Shown here one piece after another: positions 6,173 to 12,548 of a DNA stretch of 13,629 nt. The stretch is from Baffinella frigidus (Eukaryota > Cryptophyceae > Cryptomonadales > Baffinellaceae), in the NCBI GenBank assembly GCA_026770585.1, contig MU647524.1:10092-23720 (forward strand), read 5' to 3'. The notes under the pieces were generated by a model that was given only the letters and a program-made list of their open reading frames with translations, had not been told where the DNA came from and searched no databases. Position 1 is the stretch's first letter. Each line of letters begins with the position of its first letter. A program made the position numbers and the translations under genes.

Positions 6173-7130
6173 GGGTTTGGGTTTGGGGTTGAGGGTTTAG
6201 GTTTGAGATTTTGGGGTTGAGGGTTTAGTGTTTAGGTTTTGGGGGTTGGGTTTAGGGTTTAGGGTTTAGGGTTTAGGGTTTAGGGTTTAGAGTTTCGGGT
6301 GTAGGGTGTAGGGATTAAAGTTTAAGGTTCAGGGTTTAGGGTTGAGAGTAGAGGGTTTAGGGTTTAGGGTTTAGAGTTCAGGGTTTAGGGTTTGGGGTTT
6401 GGGGTTGAGGTTTTAGGGTTTGGGTTTGAGGGATTAGGATTTAGGGTTTGGGGTTTGAGGTTTGGGGTTTAGGTTTAGGGTTTAGGGGTTGGGGGTTGGG
6501 GTTTCGAGTTCAGAGCTGAGTTTAGGGTTTAGGGTTTAGAGGGGGTTCAGGGTTTAGGATTTAGGTTTGAGGGTTTAGGGTTTGGGGTTTAGGGTTTAGG
6601 GTTTAGGGTTTAGGGTTTAGGGTTTGGGGTTTAGGGTTTGGGGTTTAGGGTTCAGGTTTTACGGTGTAGGGTTTGGGGTTTAGGGTTTAGGGTGTAGGAT
6701 TTAGGGTTTAGGGATTAGGGTTTAGGGTTTAGGGTTTAGGGTCTAGGGTTTAGGGTTTAGGGTTTAGGGTTCAGGGTTTAGGTTTTAGCATTGGAGGTTT
6801 AGGGTTTAGGGTTTAGGGTTCAGGGTTTACAGGTTTAGGGTTTAGGGTTTAGGGATTAGGGTTTAGGGTGTATTAGGGTTTAGGGTGTATTAGGGTTTAG
6901 GGTTTAGGGTTCAGGGTTTAAGATTTAGGTTTAGGGTTTAGGGTTCATGGTTAAGGGTTTAGGATTCGGGTTTAGCGTTCAGGGCTCAGGATTCAGGGTA
7001 TAGGGTTTAGGTTTTAGGTTTTAGGGTTTATGGTTTAGGGTTTAGTGCTCAGGGTATAGGGTTTAGTGTCCAGGATATGGTTTAGTGTCCAGGGTACAGG
7101 GTTTAGGGTTTAGGTTTTAGGGTTTAGCAC
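6172..7130 (+). repeat. Largest TTTAGGG-type array (~0.95 kb)
   Basis: Continuous G-rich heptamers with frequent TTTGGGG, TTCAGGG, TTGAGGG and deletion variants; short perfect TTTAGGG runs near 6250-6290 and 6590-6625. One strand holds GGG runs every 4-5 bases, so it has high G-quadruplex potential. No unique sequence or ORF is present. Its degeneracy argues for an old interstitial array. Confidence 0.9.
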
Positions 7131-7314
7131 CCTCAAGCGATGCGTGTCATTAATTTTTAATAGTCCCTCCACACAGTGGACTTCGAAGGGGTTTCGAATA
7201 ACCCATACGCGACAAGACCTGGGCCCCTACGGTAGGCAATCCGCAGGGACATAGAGGGGGTTCCTACGGATGGTAACGGAACATGCTTCAGATTTGACGT
7301 TCCCCCCCACTGCG
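7131..7314. other. Unique DNA, no gene; core-like repeat at 7224-7260
   Basis: CTACGGTAGGCAATCCGCAG at 7229 resembles CTACGGTAGGAAATCCCTAG at 8214, and both resemble the family B core. CTCCACACAGTGGACTTCGA near 7166 resembles repeat D. No ORF of note. Confidence 0.5.
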
Positions 7315-7435
7315 TACGGGGGTACCTCGCTCATAAGAAAGAGCCACCCCCTAGGACCCTACATTAGGGTTATGTCTAGGGCCCTATCGTGGTCCTAGGG
7401 GGGTGGGTGTTTCTTATGAGCGAGGTACCCCTGTA
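7315..7435 (+). mobile_element. Family A MITE, copy A7 (121 bp)
   Basis: TACGGGGGTACCTCGCTCAT to GAGCGAGGTACCCCTGTA; core ACATTAGGGTTATGTCTAGG. The arms pair as in A1. TA at both borders. Confidence 0.85.
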
Positions 7436-7514
7436 GCCCGCTGTGTGGTAGAGGAACAGCACCCGTTGTGACAAGGCCCGACACACAAGCGAGAGAGAAC
7501 TTACCTTCATCCTT

Positions 7515-7945
7515 CAGGTCAATTAGGTTTTAATTTCGCCCAACATATGCCAACGACACGCCCTTCCGTAGAAAGGACTGCAGAGAAAGCATTTTTGCTT
7601 TCGGATCGCGTTGAGCTCTCCAGTGCAGAGGCTCGTGAAGAGGGGATAAAGGGTTGGTTCTCTTGGGGTGCTTGAGTTGATCCAGAGGACCGCGCTCGCC
7701 CACACACCGAACCACGAGTCAGCCTTTATGAGGCTCATGGTATCCCGTGGTTGAAGCATAAAAGCTCCAACCACGGATACCCCACAAGGTGAGGGGGGTT
7801 GTGTGTGGGGGTGAGGTGGAATCAGTCAAGACACCAGCGGTGAAATGAGAGAGATGTGGGTGTGTAGGGGGTTCCAACTGAACGGACGTCATCAAAGTTG
7901 AGGGCAATCCAAACGTCAGAAAGCAACAACAGCAGGATATCAAAA
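7515..7945 (-). repeat. R1 repeat, long copy 2 (inverted)
   Basis: Reverse complement of 2250-2690 by eye, with substitutions and small indels. The stems are kept: CCCTTC/GAAAGG around CGTA (7561-7576) and GAAAGCA/TGCTTTC around TTTT (7585-7602). A hairpin at about 7739-7785 (GGTATCCCGTGGTTGAAG pairing with CCAACCACGGATACC) matches the hairpin of copy 1. Overlapping minus frames of 61-95 codons exist in all three frames, typical of non-coding repeat. Outside it, 7946-8000 matches the GAGCCTC repeat at 4586-4660. Confidence 0.75.
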
Positions 7946-8008
7946 CAAAGTTAGTCAACCATTGAGGCTCATCACCTGTCCGACCGAGGCTCACACCCGT
8001 CTTCACGG

Positions 8009-8129
8009 TACTGGGGTACCTCGCTCATCAGAAACGCCCCCCCCCCCAGGATCACCTTAGGACCCTAGGCATAGGCCTACTGTATGGTCCTAGGGGGGGG
8101 GGGTTTCTTATGAGCGAGGCACCCCTGTA
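8009..8129 (-). mobile_element. Family A MITE, copy A8 (121 bp)
   Basis: TACTGGGGTACCTCGCTCAT to GAGCGAGGCACCCCTGTA, reverse core orientation (CCCTAGGCATAGGCCTACTG). It separates the R1/GAGCCTC region from the gene island. Confidence 0.85.
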
Positions 8130-8237
8130 TGCACACGAACGTGACAGACCTTTTATTAAACACCACAACGGCCCGCAATGTCCCCCCTCCACCCACGAGG
8201 AGGTCCTCAGAGCCTACGGTAGGAAATCCCTAGGGAC

Positions 8238-8945
8238 CTAGGCTACGGGACGCTGGCCGCCATATCCCAGCATCACAAGCGTCTCCCATTTCGTCACCGC
8301 GAGATTGTGGTCCCCTACTGGGAGTTCGCGGGGCGCGTGTTTCATGAGCTTCATCGGGAAAGTGGCCATCACCGCGTACGCCACGGTCTTGAGGCTGTTT
8401 GTGCGCAGCCCGGGGGCGATGGTGCGGAGCGATTGCGCGCGGGGGAGGTCTACTGGGAGTCGGCGAGCAGAGTGCGCGTTTTGGAGCGGCCCCGAGCGCG
8501 TCTTTCGGAGCTGCGGCCCCACGCGCATCGGCGGCGCTGGCTGAGACAGTGGCTCTGCCGACTGAGACCGACGCATGTTTGAGGAGACGTGTTCGCGGGT
8601 GTCTGCTGCTACTGCTTGGTGCGCTGTGTCTCCTGAGTGGGCGTGCGATGCGCACTCGGCGCACACGTGCCGGTGATGCGGCGAGTTGAGATCCGGCTTG
8701 GGCGTCGACAGACGCTGTCGTGCGTGCGTGCGCAGCAAATCATGCTGTGTCTTGCGCGCGCCGCCGTGTTGGGGCGAGAGAGCCTCGTGCGCGTGCTTCT
8801 GCGACTTCTGCGCAGGGAGCGGTCTCGGGAGGGTCCAGAGTGCCTCGCGATTGGCCCCCCGCAGGAGGCCCCCGACTTGCTTACGCTGGTGCTGCGCATA
8901 CATGTAGTCTTGCTCCATCACCGCGATCCGCGTGTGCCGATCCAT
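8238..8945 (-). CDS. Hypothetical basic protein (235 aa)
   Basis: I do not recognise this protein. The frame is open from a TAA near 9058-9060; the first ATG is at 8943-8945, giving 235 residues. Codons favour G/C at the third position, and no other frame here is as long. Residues 3-35 (including MEQDYMYAQHQRKQVGGLL) look ordered. About 36-180 is low-complexity, rich in Arg, His, Ser, Pro and Ala, with a lone Cys-x2-Cys (C95, C98) among histidines, not a complete zinc finger. Residues 188-225 (AVMATFPMKLMKHAPREL and following) look ordered again. No signal peptide or membrane segment is seen. The TAG stop lies in CCTAGGGACCTAGG, part of a dispersed repeat, so the natural C-terminus may have been altered by insertion. 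It diverges from the plus-strand gene at 9529. A non-ATG start or upstream exon is possible. Confidence 0.6.
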   Translation of the reverse strand: MDRHTRIAVMEQDYMYAQHQRKQVGGLLRGANREALWTLPRPLPAQKSQKHAHEALSPQHGGARKTQHDLLRTHARQRLSTPKPDLNSPHHRHVCAECASHAHSGDTAHQAVAADTREHVSSNMRRSQSAEPLSQPAPPMRVGPQLRKTRSGPLQNAHSARRLPVDLPRAQSLRTIAPGLRTNSLKTVAYAVMATFPMKLMKHAPRELPVGDHNLAVTKWETLVMLGYGGQRPVA

Positions 8946-9528
8946 GCTAGTGTTCTGCAACGGCGTATGCTCGGCCAATCTACTTGCATGGATGGGGGGT
9001 GCGAACTTGTTTGATTTGAAAAGCGAGCTTGTCAGATTTCCTGCTGAACCAGGAGATTAGGAGATATTTTCACCCGTGTAATTTTACTACACACTAAAAA
9101 CAAAATGCGGCCATTTATCCGATCACATTCCCCATGTTGACCGATATGCACACCAGTACACCTTCCCCTCCACGTATCTTAACAAACATGATTTCGCTTT
9201 ACATATAGTAAAGTTCGATTCCTTTGATGGACGCGTCTTGTGACCGTCGTCTTTAACACTGGACGTTCGCAGGGGAAATGGAAACATGTAGATGGACGCA
9301 CCCCTAGATTTTTGCCTCCCTGTGGTCACGAGGGTGTCCATTCCGTTAGACGGACGGATGGTTGCCACAAAGTTGCACGCGTGACAGTCGTTTTTTTCTC
9401 AGACCTGTTCATGACCGTCATGTCAAAGAACCGAGATTCTGAGATTTTCAGATTCTTGAAGTGGGTGCGACGTGATCGAAGGCGTGACCACCTACAGGTA
9501 GCCTCTAGCAGCAGCGGCCCAGCACGTG
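8946..9528. promoter_or_regulatory. Divergent intergenic region, likely bidirectional promoter
   Basis: About 580 bp between two divergent genes, more A/T-rich than either (especially 9010-9240) and free of heptamers and MITEs, unlike most of the window. No TATA box is identified with confidence. TTTTTTTCTCAG at 9391-9402 is a good-looking 3' splice site ahead of ATG 9411, and CTACAG followed by GTAGCC at 9493-9504 could be a donor, so an upstream exon is possible. CCTCTAG (to 9507) or AGCAG (to 9512) could be acceptors for the plus-strand gene. Confidence 0.4.
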
Positions 9529-9708
9529 ATGGCGCTGGACCCCTCGCCGCAGCATACCACAGCGAAAGGCAGGCGATGGGACTTGCTGCGAGTCCGCCTT
9601 CACGAGGCCCAGGAGAGGATGGCGCCGGACCCCTCGCCCCAGCGTAGCACAGTAAAAGGCAAGCGATGGGACTTGGTGCGAGCGCGCCTCCACGCGGCCC
9701 AGGAGCGC
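9511..9708 (+). repeat. 90-bp in-frame tandem duplication
   Basis: Unit 9529-9618 is followed by 9619-9708, each encoding 30 residues and differing at about a dozen bases. The 18 bp before the first unit (GCAGCGGCCCAGCACGTG) also matches the unit end (GAGGCCCAGGAGAGG, GCGGCCCAGGAGCGC), showing a third partial unit that crosses the ATG. Confidence 0.85.
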
Positions 9709-10560
9709 CACTCGTTCCTCGCGACACGCAGCTGGGAGAGTAGCACAGAAGTCGACGCTCTCCGTGAGGAAAAGAAGCAGCACTGGACCACGGTCTCCCA
9801 GACTTTGCGTTTCGGCAGCCACTTCGCCAAGCGGCGGGGCTCGCGCCGGGGCAGCAGCGTCACATTTGCTTCTCCGCGGAGCAGCATGCGCCTGAGCAGC
9901 GTCGGAATTGCGGCGATCAGCTCGCGGCGGGGAAGCATCACCATTTCTTCCCCTCGAAGCATCTTGCGACAGGACAGCATTAAAATCTTTCGGACGGACA
10001 AGGGGCGAAGAAGCTGCCGCCTCGCCATGACGCCGCGCGCGCGGAGAAACGCATCCAGCCCTGTGGCGGCAAGTTCTCGGAAGCAAGTCCGGCCAGGGGC
10101 ACTGACTGTGGAGGAGGAGGAGGAGCGCACGGAGCTGGACGCACCGCGGTGGAAGCAGGCGTGGCTCCGTCGGAAGAACGCCATGGAGCAAGGGGGTGGT
10201 CTCAAGGGGACGCGCTGCACGACCGTCCTCGACCGCCAGCCGACGGGTCTCGTCTGCACGCGCCACGGCGCCCGTCAAGTCGGCATGACCAAGTACGGGG
10301 GAGGCGGCAACCTCCAGCAATCCCTCGCACCAGACGACTCCTCGCAGCCTGTGCTCGAGTGCGCCGAGCCGGGGCTCGCCGGGCTCACGTCCTACTACAA
10401 GTACATCAAGGCCAAGTACCCCAACGCGGCGGCCGCCGCCGCCTTCTCCCCCTCCTCCTCCTCCGCCTCCACCGCCTCCTCTGCCTCCTCTTCCGCCTGC
10501 CCCACGCCCACCTCCTGTGCACCTCCAAGGGCACCGGGACCCAGCAGGTGCAAACCCTAA
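9529..10560 (+). CDS. Hypothetical Arg/Ser-rich protein, main exon
   Basis: No family recognised. From ATG 9529 the frame runs 343 codons to TAA 10558-10560; an in-frame TAG lies upstream at 9499. Residues 1-30 and 31-60 are a tandem duplication (MALDPSPQ / MAPDPSPQ to EAQER / AAQER). Residues 101-160 hold repeated RRGS and SPRS motifs (RRGSRRGSS at 102-110, SSRRGSITIS at 131-140), typical basophilic or proline-directed kinase sites. Residues 195-199 are EEEEE. Residues 205-298 (APRWKQAWLRRKNAMEQ to LTSYYKYIKAKYPN) look ordered. From 299 on it is poly-Ala/Ser/Pro. Third-position GC is high to about 10515, then good codon use moves to the next frame. The stop lies in a CCCTAA telomere-like unit, so it is probably not the true end. 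Downstream segments at 10741-10782 and 10833-10946 probably continue the gene. The duplication reaches upstream of the ATG, so the real start may be earlier. Confidence 0.62.
   Translation: MALDPSPQHTTAKGRRWDLLRVRLHEAQERMAPDPSPQRSTVKGKRWDLVRARLHAAQERHSFLATRSWESSTEVDALREEKKQHWTTVSQTLRFGSHFAKRRGSRRGSSVTFASPRSSMRLSSVGIAAISSRRGSITISSPRSILRQDSIKIFRTDKGRRSCRLAMTPRARRNASSPVAASSRKQVRPGALTVEEEEERTELDAPRWKQAWLRRKNAMEQGGGLKGTRCTTVLDRQPTGLVCTRHGARQVGMTKYGGGGNLQQSLAPDDSSQPVLECAEPGLAGLTSYYKYIKAKYPNAAAAAAFSPSSSSASTASSASSSACPTPTSCAPPRAPGPSRCKP
10411..10529 (+). other. Reading-frame switch in Pro/Ser-rich stretch (possible intron)
   Basis: Upstream of about 10430 the frame of ATG 9529 is clearly coding. By 10512 the frame one base back has consistently G/C-ending codons (CTC CTG TGC ACC TCC AAG GGC). 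The tract between is pyrimidine-rich (CTCCTCCTCCTCCGCC). An intron with a GC donor (CAAG then GCCAAGT, at 10411) and AG acceptor (CTCCAAG, at 10529) would be 119 bp and join the frames. A one- or two-base indel in the run would also explain it. Confidence 0.35.
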
Positions 10561-10740
10561 CCCCTAAACCCCGAACCCCAAACCCTAAACCCTCAACCCC
10601 AAACCCCAAACCCCAAACCCCAAACCATAAACCATAAACCATAAACCATGAACCATACACCCGAATCCCGAAACCCGAAACCCGAACCTCCAAGCCCTAA
10701 TCCCTGAACCCTAAACCCTAAATCCCAAACCCTAACCCAG
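10548..10740 (+). repeat. Telomere-like tract 1 interrupting the gene (putative intron)
   Basis: C-rich heptamers: CCCTAAA and CCCCAAA early, an array of CCATAAA near 10623-10650, then CCCGAAA. It opens GTGCAAACCC after CAG and closes with AACCCAG, so GT-AG rules fit. CAGGTG occurs at both edges (10545-10550 and 10738-10743). Skipping 193 bp keeps CAG-GTG in phase with the downstream segment. Confidence 0.6.
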
Positions 10741-10782
10741 GTGTTCAAGCTGCACGGGTTCCACCACAACCACTTCCACCAC
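10741..10782 (+). CDS. Putative second coding segment of the plus-strand gene
   Basis: Reads VFKLHGFHHNHFHH in a frame whose codons nearly all end in G or C (GTG TTC AAG CTG CAC GGG). It continues in phase from the CAG codon at 10545-10547 if tract 1 is skipped. Bounded on the right by the second heptamer tract; without removal of that tract the frame hits TAA. The unusual His-rich sequence continues in the next segment. Not recognised as a known domain. Confidence 0.45.
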
Positions 10783-10832
10783 CAAACCCCGAACCCCAAA
10801 CCCTAAACCCTAAACCCCAAACCCTTAACCAG
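10783..10832 (+). repeat. Telomere-like tract 2 interrupting the gene
   Basis: CCCCGAA, CCCTAAA and CCCCAAA units ending CTTAACCAG. TCCACCAC lies just left (10775-10782) and just right (10834-10841), a direct repeat spaced 59 bp apart. The left edge has no GT or GC, so as an intron it would be non-canonical; as an insertion with an 8-bp target duplication it fits well. Confidence 0.6.
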
Positions 10833-10946
10833 GTCCACCACATCCACCACCGCCAGGACGCGCGCCACGAGAAAGTCGGCAGGGTGGGCGGGGCGGCGCA
10901 GCTGGTTGTGCGGTCCAACCGCCCTGCGTATGTTCTTGTGAAGTAG
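10833..10946 (+). CDS. Putative 3' coding segment with TAG stop
   Basis: Frame 10833-10946 reads VHHIHHRQDARHEKVGRVGG, then AAQLVVRSNRPAYVLVK and a TAG stop at 10944-10946. Most of its 37 codons end in G or C, far above what surrounding repeats would give, and the end (LVVRSNRPAYVLVK) looks like folded protein. It is in phase with 10741-10782 when one TCCACCAC and tract 2 are removed, so I read it as the true C-terminus. Family A copy A9 begins 20 bp after the stop. Confidence 0.5.
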   Translation, partial: VHHIHHRQDARHEKVGRVGGAAQLVVRSNRPAYVLVK

Positions 10947-10965
10947 CCTGAGCCACACACCGGCC

Positions 10966-11087
10966 TACGGGGTACCTCGCTCATAAGAAAGCGCCCCCCC
11001 CCCCTAGGACCCTACAGTAGGACCATGCATAGGGTCCTATGGTGGTCTTAGGGGGGGGCGGTTTCTTATGAGCGAGGTACTTCTGTA
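10966..11087 (+). mobile_element. Family A MITE, copy A9 (122 bp)
   Basis: TACGGGGTACCTCGCTCAT to GAGCGAGGTACTTCTGTA, core ACAGTAGGACCATGCATAGG. Very close to the end of the plus-strand gene, so the MITE may lie within its 3' untranslated region. Confidence 0.85.
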
Positions 11088-11168
11088 CATGTACACAGGG
11101 GTTTCGTGAACATCCCAAAAGTGATCATCCGTAGGACCCTCCAGTGACAGTACCGTAGGGATAAGGCG

Positions 11169-11273
11169 TATCCCTCAAGTGCCCATAGGGTAAATATTCA
11201 CCGTAACTCGTCCCTAGGCAGGTCCTAGGGCCCTACGGTAGGGCGTATGAGCCTACTGGGCACCTAAGGCGTA
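11169..11273 (+). mobile_element. Family B MITE, copy B4 (105 bp)
   Basis: TATCCCTCAAGTGCCCAT to ATGAGCCTACTGGGCACC and AAGGCGTATA. The outer stem differs from other copies on both sides (GTGCCCA at left, TGGGCAC at right), again matched. The left palindrome is GGTAAATATTCACC with one mismatch. The core CCTAGGCAGGTCCTAGGGCC is intact. Confidence 0.75.
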
Positions 11274-11387
11274 TATGCTGGTACAGTAGTATGCTCTGTG
11301 GATGGGCGTGAGTGGCGAAGGGGGGGTCGGTGGTAATAATGGGGTTGATCTACTCGTGCGGTCTAGCAGGGGCGGGCGGGGTACATG

Positions 11388-11550
11388 TACAGGGGTACCT
11401 CGCTCTTACCCCGGGACCACCTTAGGGCCCTAGGCGTAGCGAGGTTATAGGAAAGCCCCCCCCCCCACAGGACCACCATAGGGCCCTAGGCAGAGGCCTG
11501 CTGTAGGGTCCTAGCGGGGGGGCGTTTCTTATGAGCGAGGTACCCCTGTA
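11388..11550 (-). mobile_element. Family A MITE, rearranged copy A10 (163 bp)
   Basis: Outer ends are standard (TACAGGGGTACCTCGCTC and GAGCGAGGTACCCCTGTA) but ~42 bp is extra. After the left terminus, a second core-like piece (GGACCACCTTAGGGCCCTAG) runs into GTAGCGAGGTTATAGGAAAG, a mutated arm start, before the normal C run and core. It looks like an internal partial duplication of the left half. Confidence 0.75.
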
Positions 11551-11593
11551 GTCGTGAGTTGAACCGGCCCGCGTGTTTCCTGGTGAAGCACTA

Positions 11594-11707
11594 GGCTCTG
11601 TGGGGGGTGCGTGCGTGGCGGGTGTGTTTGTGTTAATAAAGGTCTGTCCAGTTGTCTCTGTGGGGGTGCGTACATGGCGGCCGTGTTGGTGATGATAAAG
11701 GGCGTTC
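11594..11707 (+). repeat. Family C motif, two tandem copies
   Basis: CTCTGTGGGGGGTGCGTGCG to TTAATAAAGGTCTGTCCA, then CTCTGTGGGGGTGCGTACAT to GATGATAAAGGGCG, about 60 bp apart. They are the clearest pair of this motif. A third, weaker copy lies at 11290-11350. Confidence 0.55.
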
Positions 11708-11710
11708 GTA

Positions 11711-11842
11711 GTGCAGGGCGACCTCGGAGGCGCACCTCCCTAGATCCCTACAGTATGATTACAGTAGTCCTGAACCTATGCGATAGCCCTACGGTGGTCC
11801 TAGGGGGGGGGCGCGGCTCCTGATTTGCGAAGTATCTCTGTC
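11711..11842 (+). mobile_element. Family A MITE, diverged copy A11
   Basis: Recognisable by CAGGGCGACCTCGGAGGCGC at left, core parts (CCCTACAGTATG, then CCTATGCGATAGCCCTACGG), TGGTCCTAGGGGGG, and GCGAAGTATCTCTGT at right. The arms no longer pair well and the core has ~10 extra bases. An old copy. Confidence 0.6.
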
Positions 11843-11857
11843 CACACAAGGCGGTCA

Positions 11858-12007
11858 TTGGCCTTTTCTTAAATGTTGGTTTTAAGGTCGCGTCCAGTAT
11901 TTGTACGAGAATTGGTCACGTACCGGGGCCCAAACCCCCGGAGAAGTGACAATTACTACACAACGCAGAGATGACCTTCTTAAAAGAGGGTTTTAAGAAA
12001 AGGCTGG
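11858..12007. repeat. 150-bp hairpin element
   Basis: The left arm 11858-11889 (TTGGCCTTTTCTTAAA to TTTTAAGGTC) pairs with the right arm 11973-12007 (GACCTTCTTAAAAG to TTTTAAGAAAAGGCTGG). The right arm also folds alone (CTTAAAA/TTTTAAG). The ~85-bp centre is unique. No ORF; MITE-like form. Confidence 0.6.
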
Positions 12008-12018
12008 TTAGCCTCGTG

Positions 12019-12073
12019 TGTGAGTACCGGACCCGAGGCGGGCCCGTCACCCGTCCAGGACCCGGTACTCACA
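12019..12073. repeat. 55-bp inverted repeat
   Basis: TGTGAGTACCGG (12019-12030) and CCGGTACTCACA (12062-12073) pair perfectly over 12 bp around a GC-rich spacer. It sits between two larger hairpin elements. Confidence 0.6.
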
Positions 12074-12135
12074 TCGTGTGGTTCGCAGGGTCCCCCATCA
12101 CCACTAACCCTTGGAGGTGGCTCAAGTTGTGAAAA

Positions 12136-12388
12136 GGGGCTCGGTCCAACCCAAGTGGGTAGGTCCGGGGAGCTCACCCGTAGATTACTCCCAACTCCTC
12201 AAGAGTGAGGTGGGCTGTGGCCTTCGATGTGAGTGTAAATAAAAGCACCAAAGCACCATGTGCTCTGGATGCTTTGGTGCTTTGGTGCTTTGTATTACAC
12301 TCACATCGAAGACCACACCAGCCTCACTCTTGAGGAGATGGACACAATCTACGGATAAGCTCCCCGATCCGACCCATTTAGGCGTGGA
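12136..12388. repeat. Large hairpin element H (~250 bp)
   Basis: Arms of about 115 bp: the left has GGGGAGCTCACCCGTAGATT, CTCCTCAAGAGTGAGG, CTTCGATGTGAGTGTAA and AAGCACCAAAGCACC; the right carries the complements in reverse order. The turn lies at CATGTGCTCTGGATG near 12260-12274. Divergence between arms (~15% by eye) means it is not an assembly artefact from a perfect fold-back. A single arm occurs at 3770-3902. Confidence 0.8.
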
Positions 12389-12548
12389 ACAGAAATCCCA
12401 AAAGTTGATTTTGTACCGAAAACAGGTCGAAAGTTAACACAGGCCCCCGGATTCGAGGGATCTGCAAGGTAAAATGGCTCAAACTCCAGACCACAATTTG
12501 AGCAACCTCCCAGGGCTGGTGGCAGTCCAAATGTATTGCGCCACCTTC

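Noticed and set aside
7519-8006. Overlapping minus ORFs of 61-95 codons in R1 copy 2
   Set aside because: All three frames are open over similar lengths and the matching frames in R1 copy 1 are broken or different; similarity between copies is at DNA level and does not show a protein.
8305-9014. Several plus-strand ORFs of 73-125 codons opposite the minus-strand gene
   Set aside because: Shorter, overlapping in all frames, typical of GC-rich antisense; the minus frame spans the entire region.
9207-9225. tRNA-like B box (GTTCGATTCC)
   Set aside because: Only a T-arm-like piece folds; no acceptor stem, anticodon arm or A box at suitable distance.
9505-10320. Minus-strand 271-codon ORF opposite the plus-strand gene
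   Set aside because: Antisense shadow: the plus frame has the tandem protein repeat, better codon bias and downstream continuation.
400-11550. CRISPR-like array from the recurring 121-bp palindromes
   Set aside because: Spacing is irregular, copies occur in both orientations and have TA borders; this is dispersed transposition, and the genome is eukaryotic.
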